Shown one piece after another: positions 8,634-17,141 of a stretch of 64,000 nt of DNA. Location of the stretch: positions 35,358 through 99,357 of the forward strand of contig JASJCQ010000017.1 in assembly GCA_030065915.1 (NCBI GenBank). The letters run 5' to 3'. This stretch comes from Woeseiaceae bacterium. Its GTDB lineage: Bacteria; Pseudomonadota; Gammaproteobacteria; Steroidobacterales; Woeseiaceae. A model generated the notes under the pieces. That model saw only the letters and a program-made list of their open reading frames with translations. It ran no database searches and was not told the DNA's origin. Position numbers and translations under genes: made by a program. Within the stretch, counting starts at the first letter, position 1, and each line of letters opens with the position of its first letter.

Positions 8634-9564
8634 TGATTCCGCTACCGCCTTTGCACCTGCGTCGATCGGTAACGTTGGCGTCGGCTTTGATGTGCTCGGC
8701 CTGGCGATTTCCGGTGCCGGTGATCGAGTTACGGTACAACGCAGGGAAGCGGTGGGAATCGAGGTGCGCTCGATCTGCACGCCAACGGGTGACGACGTAC
8801 CGGACCTGTCGAAGGATGCCGGCAAGAACACGGCTTCCATCGCGGCGGCCAGTCTGTGGCAGTCACAAAAGGCGCCGGGCGGGCTGATCATCGATATCGA
8901 GAAAGGCGTGCCGCTGCAGTCTGGTATGGGCAGCTCTGCGGCGTCGGCCGTGGCCGCTACGGTAGCCGCCAACGCATTGCTCGAAGAGCCACTATCCTTT
9001 GCTGCTCTGCTGGACCATGCAATCGAGGGGGAAGCGTTCGCCAGCGGTGGCCGGCATGCGGACAATGTCGCTCCGAGCCTGCTGGGCGGTCTCGTCGTGT
9101 GCCCGCCGGGCATAGACGCCGTCAGGCTGGAGACGCATTCGACCGTGTCCAGCGTTCTGGTGCACCCTGAGCTCCGCGTCAATACGGCGGAATCGAGGGC
9201 CGGGCTCAGCGACACCGTGACACGCGAACAGTGGATCCGACAGCAGGGACTGCTGGCCGCATTTGTCACTGCAGTCTTTATGGGCAATATTCCGCTGATG
9301 CGTCACTCGCTGAAGGACCTGATCATAGAGCCGCAGCGCGCCGGTAGCGTTCCGTGTTTTGCCGCTGTGAAGCAGGCTGCGCTGGACTCGGGTGCCATCG
9401 GTTGTAGCCTGTCGGGCAGCGGCCCGAGCATCTTCGCCCTGATTGAAAACGAGCGCGCCGAGACGGTGGCGTCGGTGATGGTTGAGGCCTGCAGGGCCGA
9501 GGGCATCGACTGCCAGCGCTGGATCAGCCCGCTGTCGTCGCCAGGTGCAGTGCTCGAGGATTGA
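8626..9564 (+). CDS. thrB: Homoserine kinase
   Basis: A 312-residue GHMP-family kinase that phosphorylates homoserine for threonine synthesis. The N-terminal segment FAPASIGNVGVGFDVLG and the glycine-rich ATP-binding loop PLQSGMGSS (residues 96-104) are characteristic, and a C-terminal GCSLSGSGPSIFALI segment matches the third GHMP motif. The ATG at 8626 overlaps the end of thrA, indicating coupled translation. thrC follows after 2 bases, so this is the classic thrABC order. Confidence 0.96.
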   Translation: MTSDSATAFAPASIGNVGVGFDVLGLAISGAGDRVTVQRREAVGIEVRSICTPTGDDVPDLSKDAGKNTASIAAASLWQSQKAPGGLIIDIEKGVPLQSGMGSSAASAVAATVAANALLEEPLSFAALLDHAIEGEAFASGGRHADNVAPSLLGGLVVCPPGIDAVRLETHSTVSSVLVHPELRVNTAESRAGLSDTVTREQWIRQQGLLAAFVTAVFMGNIPLMRHSLKDLIIEPQRAGSVPCFAAVKQAALDSGAIGCSLSGSGPSIFALIENERAETVASVMVEACRAEGIDCQRWISPLSSPGAVLED

Positions 9565-9566
9565 CG

Positions 9567-10898
9567 ATGGAGTTCTTCAGTACACGCGGGCAAGGCCCTG
9601 TGAATCTCGACGAGGCGTTGGTTAGAGGCATAGCCGAAGACGGTGGACTGTTCATGCCGACGCCGATGCCGGAATTTTCTGTATCCGACTTCGATGGCTC
9701 GGAGTCGCTGCAGGCGGTCGCCGAAACGCTGCTGGCGCCATTCTTCGGCGGATCCAGCCTGGAACCGGATCTTGCGAGCATCGTCGATGAGACCTTCTGT
9801 TTCCCGATCCCGCTGACCGACCTTCCGTCCGATGCCGGAACGGTCCAGTTGCTGGAGCTGTATCACGGCCCGACTGCCGCCTTCAAAGACGTCGGTGCGC
9901 GATTCCTCTCGGCGTGCATGAAGCGTCTCGAGGGCGACGAGGCGTCACCGCTGACGATTCTCGTGGCGACGTCGGGCGACACGGGCGGTGCGGTCGCAGC
10001 GGCGTTCGATCGGCAGCCGGGGATGCGCGTCGTCGTGTTGTTTCCGGATGGGCGCGTGTCCGAGCGCCAGGCGCACCAGCTGAGTTGCTGGAGCGACAAC
10101 GTGCTGTCTCTGTGTGTCGATGGTTCGTTCGACGAATGCCAGGCGATGGTCAAGGCGGCACTCGCCGACGAGGACCTGTCGGCGCACTATCGATTCAGCT
10201 CGGCCAACAGCATCAACATCGGCCGACTGCTGCCTCAGAGCACCTACTATGCCTACGCGAGCCTTAAGCACTTTCGCGAGACGGGCCGCAAACCGTCGTT
10301 CATCATCCCGACCGGCAACCTCGGCAACGCGCTGGCTTGCATCATGGCGCGCGAGATGGGTCTGCCGATTGCATCCGTGATCCTGGCGACGAATGCGAAT
10401 CGCACGATCCCCGACTACTTCGAGACGCTCGAGTGGCTGCCCCGCGCGAGCCTGCAGACGCTCGCGTCGGCGATGGATGTGGGCAACCCCAGCAACATGG
10501 AGCGATTGAGATCGTTCCTCGGCGACGCAGACGTATTGCGGACCCGGCTCGGTGTGCGCTCCGTGCCAGACGACGAGATTGAAGAGGACATCGCCGTCGA
10601 CTATAAGGATTTCGGCTTCGCTGTCTGTCCGCATACGGCCACGGCGACGCGAACCTGGCGCGAACTTGACGATGCGCTCAGAATAGATGAAGACTGGATT
10701 CTTGTCGCGACGGCGCACCCGGCCAAGTTCGAAACCGTGGTTGAGCCGTTGATCGGCGATGAGGTGCCATTGCCACCTGAGCTCGAGGCCATCCTGTCTC
10801 GGCCGAAGCGCGCCATATCGATCCCGGCAACGCAGGAGGCGATGGCGGCCGAAATGGACAGGCGATTCGCGGGCAGCGGAGAACAGTACTCGTCATGA
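9567..10898 (+). CDS. thrC: Threonine synthase
   Basis: A 443-residue PLP-dependent enzyme converting O-phosphohomoserine to threonine. The PLP-binding lysine is Lys107 in YHGPTAAFKDVGARFL, and the segments ATSGDTGGA and PTGNLGNALA bind the cofactor phosphate. The start ATGGAGTTCTTC at 9567 is used; an in-frame TTG two codons earlier overlaps the thrB stop. The last 4 bases overlap the next gene (ATGA). Confidence 0.95.
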   Translation: MEFFSTRGQGPVNLDEALVRGIAEDGGLFMPTPMPEFSVSDFDGSESLQAVAETLLAPFFGGSSLEPDLASIVDETFCFPIPLTDLPSDAGTVQLLELYHGPTAAFKDVGARFLSACMKRLEGDEASPLTILVATSGDTGGAVAAAFDRQPGMRVVVLFPDGRVSERQAHQLSCWSDNVLSLCVDGSFDECQAMVKAALADEDLSAHYRFSSANSINIGRLLPQSTYYAYASLKHFRETGRKPSFIIPTGNLGNALACIMAREMGLPIASVILATNANRTIPDYFETLEWLPRASLQTLASAMDVGNPSNMERLRSFLGDADVLRTRLGVRSVPDDEIEEDIAVDYKDFGFAVCPHTATATRTWRELDDALRIDEDWILVATAHPAKFETVVEPLIGDEVPLPPELEAILSRPKRAISIPATQEAMAAEMDRRFAGSGEQYSS

Positions 10899-11452
10899 AC
10901 GGCACAATTCATTTGCAGTACCCGTTGGTGATTCTGCTGGTCGTGGTTGCGCTTGCCAGCCTGTGGTTCTGGTATCGCAGGCGCAAGGGTGGATCCCGTT
11001 TCCAGCAAATGCTGTCAGCAATCAGCTTTGCGCGCGCCGACGGCCTGATCATTCCAAATGGAGATGAGGGCGAGATACAGATCGATCACCTGTTGCTGAC
11101 GTCCCAGGGCTTGCTGATCCTGCACATCAAGGATGTTCAGGGCATCGTCTTCGGCAGTGACAAGATGCAGGACTGGGCCGTCATAGCCGAAGACCGCCGG
11201 TTTACGTTTTCGAACCCGCAGCCAGCGCTCTACGATCGCATTGCAGCCGTTCGGCAGATCGTCAAGGACGTACCCGTAAGCGGGCGCTTGCTGTTCTTGG
11301 ACGGCGCCGAATTCACGAAGGGCGTGCCGGACCTGGTGGCCACGGTCGACGAACTCATGAACGATTTTGCGGAGCCCGACAAGGCCGCTGCAGAGCGAAA
11401 GATCGACGCGTTTAAGCCGTTCTGGGAAGAAATCTTAAAGCGGTCGCGTTGA
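10895..11452 (+). CDS. Membrane-anchored NERD-domain-like protein
   Basis: A 185-residue protein with an N-terminal membrane helix (about residues 8-26), a basic stretch RRRKGG, and a region resembling the nuclease-related NERD domain (GEIQIDHLLLTSQGLLILHI then KDVQG, about residues 58-83), followed by a Trp and alpha-helical segments. NERD domains are seen in DNA-processing contexts, but the function here is unknown. It is translationally coupled to thrC (ATGA overlap), which does not by itself imply a role in threonine metabolism. Its last ten codons (WEEILKRSR-stop) form the first unit of the tandem repeat array that continues downstream. The NERD assignment is by motif resemblance. Confidence 0.7.
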   Translation: MNGTIHLQYPLVILLVVVALASLWFWYRRRKGGSRFQQMLSAISFARADGLIIPNGDEGEIQIDHLLLTSQGLLILHIKDVQGIVFGSDKMQDWAVIAEDRRFTFSNPQPALYDRIAAVRQIVKDVPVSGRLLFLDGAEFTKGVPDLVATVDELMNDFAEPDKAAAERKIDAFKPFWEEILKRSR

Positions 11453-11742
11453 TAATCGCGACTGGGAGGACATCGTTCGGCGATCCCGTTAAAAAATCGC
11501 GATCTGGGAAGAAATTCTAAAGCGGTCGCGCTGATAATCGCGACTGGGAGGGGATCTTGAAGCGGTCTCGCTAATAATCGCGACTGGGAGGAAATCCTGT
11601 TGCGGTCTCGCAAATATATCGCGACCTGGTAGGACATCGTTCGGCGACCCCGTTAGAGAATCGCGACTGGGAGGAGACCTTGAAGCGGTCGCCCTGAAAA
11701 TCGCGGCTGGGAGGAAATCATTCGGCGATCCCGCTAATCAGC
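11423..11742 (+). repeat. Tandem array of about eight 40-42 bp units that copy the gene's final codons and stop
   Basis: Units begin at 11423, 11463, 11505, 11545, 11585, 11627, 11668 and 11708, with lengths 40, 42, 40, 40, 42, 41 and 40; the last is partial. Unit 1 is the coding end of the NERD-like gene. Read from TGG, units 2-4, 7 and 8 also spell W-E-[ED/G]-[IT]-[LVI]-[KR]-R-S-[RP] followed by a stop; unit 5 reads through to the TGG-TAG at the start of unit 6. Each unit also carries a short inverted repeat, for example GTCGCG-N8-CGCGAC in units 1 and 3. Because the lengths are not multiples of three, the copies lie in different frames. Two subtypes alternate, AAGCGGTCGCG-like and TTCGGCGATCCCG-like. 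Confidence 0.95.
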
Positions 11743-11770
11743 GCTATCAGTCCTGCCGCGCTGACTCCGC

Positions 11771-12556
11771 TTAGAGCCCAAAGAAGCGCTCGGCATTCTC
11801 CCGCGTAATCTCGGCGACGTGCTCGTACGACTGACCCCGGCAGTCCGCGACCATGCGCAGCACCTCGGGCAGGTACATCGGTTCATTGCGCCGTGACTTG
11901 GGGCGCGGCCTGATCGTTCGTGGCAGCAGGTAGGGTGCATCTGTCTCGATCATCAGCCGGTCGTCCGGAATCAGCCCGACGATGCGCTGCAGGTCCGTAC
12001 CGCGCCGTTCATCGCAGACCCAGCCTGTTATCCCTATGTAGAGATCGAGCTCGATATAGGCCTTCAGCTCCGATTCATTGCCCGTGAAACAGTGCGCGAC
12101 AGCCGGTCCGAGCTTGTCGAGGCGCGGCTCCATGATGGCCAGGAAGTCATCGTGGGCATCCCGCTGGTGCAGGAACAAAGGCATGCCGGATTCTCTGGCG
12201 ATCTCGAGTTGTCGTTCGAATGCGTCAATCTGCGCAGCTCTCGGCGAGAAATTACGAAAGTAGTCGAGCCCACATTCCCCGACGGCGACCACCCTGTTCG
12301 ACAAAACGAGATCCCTGATTAGCGCGTCGCTTTCGTCGGTGTAATCCGACGCGTGGTGCGGATGCATGCCGGCCGTGGCGTACAGGAACCCCGGCGCGGA
12401 CTCGGCGAGCCTGGCCGCGTCACGGTTGCTGTCATCACTGCTGCCGGTCAGGACGATCTTTTCGACGCCGACATCCCGCGCGCGTTGAAGCACCTCGTCG
12501 CGGTCATCGTCAAAGCTGTCATGGGCCAGGTTGGCGCCGATATCGATGAGACGCAT
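11771..12556 (-). CDS. tatD: TatD-family metal-dependent hydrolase
   Basis: A 261-residue TIM-barrel hydrolase of the TatD DNase family. The N-terminus MRLIDIGANLAHDSF matches the TatD branch (DIGxNL) rather than the YcfH branch (DxHxH). Other metal-site segments are VAVGECGLDYFRN, PLFLHQRDAHDDF, VAHCFTG and LMIETDAPYLLPR. The family has 3'-5' exonuclease activity on DNA. The ATG at 12556 overlaps the stop codon of the upstream ABC permease (ATGA), so it is probably co-transcribed with the exporter. An extension with non-ATG starts is possible but unnecessary. Confidence 0.92.
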   Translation of the reverse strand: MRLIDIGANLAHDSFDDDRDEVLQRARDVGVEKIVLTGSSDDSNRDAARLAESAPGFLYATAGMHPHHASDYTDESDALIRDLVLSNRVVAVGECGLDYFRNFSPRAAQIDAFERQLEIARESGMPLFLHQRDAHDDFLAIMEPRLDKLGPAVAHCFTGNESELKAYIELDLYIGITGWVCDERRGTDLQRIVGLIPDDRLMIETDAPYLLPRTIRPRPKSRRNEPMYLPEVLRMVADCRGQSYEHVAEITRENAERFFGL

Positions 12557-13581
12557 CAGGCCGGGTCCCACCGGAAGAAGCGCGCACCAAGGCCCAGGAA
12601 AACCGCGCTCATCGCAACGAGTACGGCGAGGCTGACCCAGACGTCTGCAAGGCCGGCGCCGTCTAGGATGACCGCTCTCGCGGCGTCGAGTATGTGCGTC
12701 AACGGGAAAATCTTGGCGGCGGACTGGACGAGCTGCCCGGCGCCCTCGAGCGAAAACCAGACGCCGGACAACAGCATCATCGGCCAGTTGATCATGTTCA
12801 GGAGCCCGCCGGCCAGCTCTTCACTGGTCACTCTCGACGCGACCAGCAATCCCATGGAGACGAGTGACACCGCGCCGAGCAGTCCGATCAGAAGTAGCAG
12901 CAGGTAGCTGCCGTCCATGCGCGTGCCGAGCGCCCAGTGCGTGCCTATGAAGATGATCGCCGTAATGGTCATCGTCAGCATCAATCGTGACGCGACCTGG
13001 GCGATGATGAATTCCAGTGGCCGCACCGGCGTCGCCCTGAGTCGTTTCAGGAAGCCGTTCTTGCGGTAGCGCACCACAACATAGCCGACGCCGAACAGGC
13101 AGCTGAACATCATGTTCATGCCGAGAATGCCGGGCAGCACCCAGTCGACATAGTCGATGGCATCGCCGTCGATCTCGGATTTCTGCAGACTGCCGTTAAC
13201 GAGGGAATCGGTTTGCAGCAGGGCCAGCTCGACGAAGTAGCCCTTCGGCGAGCTGGGGTTCACCCAGTACTCGTTGCCCTCTTCGAAATCCACTAGCAGG
13301 TCGAGCTGGTGCCTTGCGACCTTGCGCATGGCCACGGCGACGTCGTCGACAGTGACAAAGCGTATGTACTGCGTTTCCAGGAACGGATGTTCTGCGCGGT
13401 CGATCACTTCGGCCTGCTGCACGACGCCGACGGTGTACTGCGTCCGGCCGTCGCCGCCGAAAGCCAGGGAAAGGCCGGCCATCAGCGCGATCGGCAGCAG
13501 GATATTCCACGCCATCGTGCCTCGGTCGCGGATGAATTCGAGGTTGCGTGCTTTGAAGATCGCGAGGATTCGTTTCAGCAT
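12556..13581 (-). CDS. ABC-2 type transporter permease
   Basis: A 341-residue inner-membrane protein with an N-terminal membrane helix (about residues 24-42), a large extracytoplasmic region (about 43-160) and five C-terminal helices. This topology and the segment KNGFLKRLRATPVRPLEFI are typical of the ABC-2 permease family that exports drugs or other small molecules. It lies 2 bases downstream of its ATPase and is translationally coupled to tatD. The substrate is not identifiable. Confidence 0.9.
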   Translation of the reverse strand: MLKRILAIFKARNLEFIRDRGTMAWNILLPIALMAGLSLAFGGDGRTQYTVGVVQQAEVIDRAEHPFLETQYIRFVTVDDVAVAMRKVARHQLDLLVDFEEGNEYWVNPSSPKGYFVELALLQTDSLVNGSLQKSEIDGDAIDYVDWVLPGILGMNMMFSCLFGVGYVVVRYRKNGFLKRLRATPVRPLEFIIAQVASRLMLTMTITAIIFIGTHWALGTRMDGSYLLLLLIGLLGAVSLVSMGLLVASRVTSEELAGGLLNMINWPMMLLSGVWFSLEGAGQLVQSAAKIFPLTHILDAARAVILDGAGLADVWVSLAVLVAMSAVFLGLGARFFRWDPA

Positions 13582-13583
13582 GC

Positions 13584-14465
13584 TCAGGTCCGGAGGCTGT
13601 GGCCGGTCAGGTCCAGGAACAGGTCTTCGAGATTGGCCTGTCGAATCTTGATGCGGTTGGCGTCAAAGAGGTGCGGGGTCAATGCCGCGAGACTGCCCGG
13701 TATGTCCTCCGTCAGCACCTCGACGATGCCGAGATCTTCAATGGTCTGGTGATCGATGCCCGCGAGGTCGTCTTTGACGTTGTCGATGGGCAACTCGATT
13801 ATGAGGCCCTTGTAACGTTCCTGCAGCAGCTCGTCGGGAGGGCCCGACGCGATGATCTTGCCTTCGTCCATAATCGCGATCTCGTCGCACAGCACGTGCG
13901 CCTCGTCCATGTAGTGCGTCGTCAGGATAATCGTCGTTCCATCGTTTTGGATGCGTTGCACGAGCTGCCAGAAATTGCGCCGTGCCTGCGGGTCAAGGCC
14001 CGTGGTCGGTTCGTCGAGAAACACGACGCGGGGCTTGTTGACCAATGCGATCGCCAGCAGCATTCGCTGACGCTGCCCGCCCGATAATTTTCGGTTGTCC
14101 CGGGAAAGCAGCTCCCCCAGCGAGCAGGCCTCGATGATGTCATCGAGGTGAGCCTGCCGGTCATACAACGTCTGGAACATGATCAACGTCTCCATGACGG
14201 TGAGGTTGTCCTGCAACGCCGTGTTCTGGAATTGAATGCCCGCTTCCTCTCGAAAACGACGGCCTGCGATCTCTCCCTGGTAGTAGACCTCACCGGATGT
14301 CGCCGGCGTTACGCCCTCGATGATCTCGACGGTTGTCGTTTTGCCGGCGCCGTTCGGGCCCAGCAGTCCGAAGCAGATACCCTCCCGCACGCCGAAACTG
14401 ACGTTGTCGACAGCGAGAACGTTGGGATAGGACTTGACGAGATTTCGAGCTTCGAGAGCGTACAT
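13584..14465 (-). CDS. ABC transporter ATP-binding protein
   Basis: A 293-residue ATPase with Walker A GPNGAGKTT (residues 36-44), signature LSGGQRQRM, Walker B VVFLDEPTTGLD and switch histidine LTTHYMDEAH. The domain order and C-terminal extension are those of the drug-export (DrrA/CcmA-like) branch of ABC-2 systems. It is the first gene of the ATPase-permease-tatD group on this strand and is divergent from the next gene, with a 129-base region between them. Confidence 0.94.
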   Translation of the reverse strand: MYALEARNLVKSYPNVLAVDNVSFGVREGICFGLLGPNGAGKTTTVEIIEGVTPATSGEVYYQGEIAGRRFREEAGIQFQNTALQDNLTVMETLIMFQTLYDRQAHLDDIIEACSLGELLSRDNRKLSGGQRQRMLLAIALVNKPRVVFLDEPTTGLDPQARRNFWQLVQRIQNDGTTIILTTHYMDEAHVLCDEIAIMDEGKIIASGPPDELLQERYKGLIIELPIDNVKDDLAGIDHQTIEDLGIVEVLTEDIPGSLAALTPHLFDANRIKIRQANLEDLFLDLTGHSLRT

Positions 14466-14594
14466 TCGGGGTACCTTCGTTGAGGCGCGGCAAGGTTAAC
14501 GCAATTCGGCCGACCTAGGCTATGTCGGAGCCGTTCCAACCATTTCAAGCTTTGTGGTATCCAAGAGATACAGAATCACTCCAGGGGCACAGAA

Positions 14595-15311
14595 ATGATT
14601 GGAAAAAATGCACGTTTGATCGCCGCGACCTGTTTACTGGCGCTGGCAGTACCGGCCTACGCTGGCTCGGTGAACAAGAGCGTCAAGATCGAGCCGGGCA
14701 CAACCGCGGATGGTGCAAGTTCGGTTAACGGCAGCGTCACGGTCGGTGAGGGCGCCACGGTCACGGGTGACGTCGAGACGGTCAACGGCACGATCCGGGT
14801 TCGTTCGACGGCCATTGTCGAAGACGTATCGACAGTGAACGGATCGGTGAAGATTGCCGACAACGTGCAGGCCGACAGCCTGTCCACAGTGAACGGCTCG
14901 GTCTCCGTCGGCGCAGGATCCAGCATCCGCAGGAATATGGAAGCCGTAAACGGTCGATTGTCGGTCGAGAGCGGCGCCACGATCGGCGGCTCGGTCGAGA
15001 ACGTTAATGGCGAGGTCGACATCGACGGGGCTTCGATCACGAAGGACATCACTACCGTGAATGGCGACATTCAGCTTGAGAACGGGGCCCACGTCATGGG
15101 CGATATCGTCGTGAAAAAGCCGGGCGGCTGGGGCTGGAACAACAAAAAGCGCAAGCCGAAGATCACGCTGGGCCGCAACGCACGGGTTGACGGCACGATC
15201 GTCGCAGAGCGCGAAGTCGAGATCTTCATGCATGAGACGGCCGAGCTCGGCGGCGTATCTGGCAAAGCCAGCATGGAAGACGTAGTTCGCTTTAGCGGAA
15301 ACAAGCCGTAA
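14595..15311 (+). CDS. Secreted VNG-repeat (beta-helix-like) protein
   Basis: A 238-residue protein with a Sec signal peptide (cleavage near PAYA-G, residue 23/24) and about six imperfect 20-22 residue repeats. Their signature is [ST]VNGSVxVGxGAxVxGDVxxVNG, each with a recurrent Val-Asn-Gly. The spacing and hydrophobic pattern suggest a right-handed beta-solenoid similar to bactofilin or hexapeptide folds, exported to the envelope. A Trp/Lys-rich insert (GGWGWNNKKRKPK) interrupts the repeats near residue 180. No known function is recognised. Confidence 0.75.
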   Translation: MIGKNARLIAATCLLALAVPAYAGSVNKSVKIEPGTTADGASSVNGSVTVGEGATVTGDVETVNGTIRVRSTAIVEDVSTVNGSVKIADNVQADSLSTVNGSVSVGAGSSIRRNMEAVNGRLSVESGATIGGSVENVNGEVDIDGASITKDITTVNGDIQLENGAHVMGDIVVKKPGGWGWNNKKRKPKITLGRNARVDGTIVAEREVEIFMHETAELGGVSGKASMEDVVRFSGNKP

Positions 15312-15321
15312 ACTAGGTGCT

Positions 15322-16080
15322 GTGCAGAGCGCAGCATCGCAACTGACCCTTTTTAAGGAAGTCGAGAAGCCCGACGCTGATCCGTCGGGCTTTTCTGTGC
15401 GCGTCTCCGGCAGAGCCAAGCGTATTTCGATCAAGGTGTATCCGCGAGGTCGGGTCGAGGTCGTGGCCCCAAAACGGGCGCGACCGAAGGATGTACAGGC
15501 CTTTGTCAGCGAGCACCGCGAGTGGATACACAAGACGAGAAAGGCCTTCGCCGCCGATGTGCCGCCGGAGGCCTTTGAACTGCCCCAGGCAATCGACCTG
15601 CCAGGCGCGGGCCTGTCAGTTCGGGTTGCGTACCGGCACAAGGCCGGCGTCAGTCGAATACGATTCCGGCGCCACGGCGACGTGCTGGTGCTGACCGGCA
15701 ATGTCGACGACGAGATGCAGTGCGTCGAGGCGTTGAGGCGCTGGTTGCGCAGCGAGGCCAGGCGCACGCTCGAGCCGCAGCTTGAACTGCTGTCAGATTT
15801 GACCGGCAACGCCTATAAGAAACTGCAGATTCGCGGTCAGAAAACTTGCTGGGGCAGCCACTCCAGCACCGGCACGATCAGCCTGAATTACAGCGTGTTG
15901 TTTCTGGCGCCGGAGCTCGTTCGCTATTTGCTGGTTCACGAGCTGTGCCACGCGAAGCACATGAATCATTCGGCCAGTTACTGGTCGCTCGTTGGCCGGT
16001 TCGAGCCCGATTACAAGGCGCTCGACCGACGGTTGTCGGAATCCTGGAGAGACATTCCGGTCTGGTTGGGACTGCATTGA
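15322..16080 (+). CDS. YgjP-type (DUF45) zinc metalloprotein
   Basis: A 252-residue protein of the YgjP/DUF45 family. It carries the zinc-site motif HELCHAKHMNHSASYW, with the first His at residue 206, preceded by CWGSHSSTGTISLN. E. coli YgjP has been described as a UTP pyrophosphatase, while the fold resembles SprT/M48 peptidases, so enzyme activity here is uncertain. The start is GTG at 15322, 10 bases after the VNG-repeat gene. The gene ends at a strong hairpin shared with the convergent gene. Confidence 0.88.
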   Translation: MQSAASQLTLFKEVEKPDADPSGFSVRVSGRAKRISIKVYPRGRVEVVAPKRARPKDVQAFVSEHREWIHKTRKAFAADVPPEAFELPQAIDLPGAGLSVRVAYRHKAGVSRIRFRRHGDVLVLTGNVDDEMQCVEALRRWLRSEARRTLEPQLELLSDLTGNAYKKLQIRGQKTCWGSHSSTGTISLNYSVLFLAPELVRYLLVHELCHAKHMNHSASYWSLVGRFEPDYKALDRRLSESWRDIPVWLGLH

Positions 16081-16083
16081 CCG

Positions 16084-16111
16084 ACTCCGCCGCTGCTTGT
16101 TGCGGCGGAGT
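16084..16111. terminator. Hairpin between convergent genes
   Basis: A perfect 10-bp stem, ACTCCGCCGC (16084-16093) with GCGGCGGAGT (16102-16111), and an 8-base loop. It sits 3 bases after the YgjP stop and 20 bases from the stop of the convergent gene. No T-tract follows on either strand, so it may be a bidirectional or factor-assisted terminator. Confidence 0.65.
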
Positions 16112-16130
16112 GATCCTCGGGCCAGGTTCT

Positions 16131-17132
16131 TTATCCCTGGTCCAGCAGCTCCCGCAGGTTGATCACCGCCGCATTAGCGCGTGCCAGGTAGTTCGCCATG
16201 ACCAGCGAGTGGTTCGCGAAGATGCCGTAGCCGCCGCCGTTCAGGACCATTGGCGATCGAAGCGGCTGCAGGCTCGCCTCCAGTTCGCGGATGATCTGCC
16301 GAACGCTCGCGGTGGCATTCTTGTCGTCCAGCACCTGCGCGAAGTCGAGTTCGACAGCGCGGAAGAAATGCAGCAGTGCCCAGGCGGAACCACGAGCTTC
16401 GAAGAAGATATCGTCGATGTCCCACCAGGAGGTTCTGACATCAACGATATCCGGCTGTGCCTGCGCGGCTTCGGCGGACGGGTCGCCCGCAAGCTCCTCG
16501 TTGATGACCGTGGTTACGACGCTGTTGCCGAGACGTCGGGACAGGCTGCCGAGTCGTTTCTCGACCTGCGATAGCCATTCCCTCAGGTTGTCGGCACGCG
16601 CGTAGAACTGCGCATCGGGGTCAGCCTGCCGAGTGAGTCGATCACGGTAGACCTTGAAGCCCTTGATCGCGTCCCGGTATTCCGATTCTGTCGGCGGCAG
16701 GATCCATGAATTGTTGTCGAAGAAAAACAGCGGCTCGGCACCGGACACGTCCGGGTCTTCGCTCGACTGCGACTGGGTTCGGCTGTAGTCGTTGCGAATG
16801 ACGCGTGCCAGGTCACGAACCTGCTGCAACGCACCGAATTCCCAGTTGGGAATGTTATCCAGGAAGACACTGGGAGGAGTGCGGTCGTTGCTCAGGTAGC
16901 CTCCCGGCTTCTCAAGCAGGGTCTCTGCGACCTTGATCAGCGTATCGGTCGTGGCGTAACCGACGACGTGGGAATCGTCCTCGATGTACTCGTTGACCCA
17001 AAACACGCCCGGCGTTCGCGACCAGTAAATAGCGATTATGACCATGAACAGGGCAACAACCGCCAGCACGTACAGCGAAGTCTTCAGAATTCTCGGTCGT
17101 CTCATTATTTTTGCAGCGGTTGCGTCAGCCAC
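16131..17132 (-). CDS. DUF2333 family inner-membrane protein
   Basis: A 333-residue protein with one membrane helix (about residues 20-40) and a long, mainly alpha-helical extracytoplasmic domain. Segments such as FFFDNNSWILPPTESEYRD and the C-terminal LARANAAVINLRELLDQG fit DUF2333, a gammaproteobacterial family of unknown function. The GTG at 17132 is chosen because a GAGG ribosome site lies 7 bases upstream; an in-frame ATG nine codons later lacks one. It is the last gene of an acnA-cobB-DUF2333 run with 6- and 9-base gaps. Confidence 0.82.
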   Translation of the reverse strand: MADATAAKIMRRPRILKTSLYVLAVVALFMVIIAIYWSRTPGVFWVNEYIEDDSHVVGYATTDTLIKVAETLLEKPGGYLSNDRTPPSVFLDNIPNWEFGALQQVRDLARVIRNDYSRTQSQSSEDPDVSGAEPLFFFDNNSWILPPTESEYRDAIKGFKVYRDRLTRQADPDAQFYARADNLREWLSQVEKRLGSLSRRLGNSVVTTVINEELAGDPSAEAAQAQPDIVDVRTSWWDIDDIFFEARGSAWALLHFFRAVELDFAQVLDDKNATASVRQIIRELEASLQPLRSPMVLNGGGYGIFANHSLVMANYLARANAAVINLRELLDQG

Positions 17133-17141
17133 GTCAGATCC

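Noticed and set aside
11453..11770. CRISPR array
   Set aside because: The repeats are directly abutting, with no unique spacers, and no cas genes are near.
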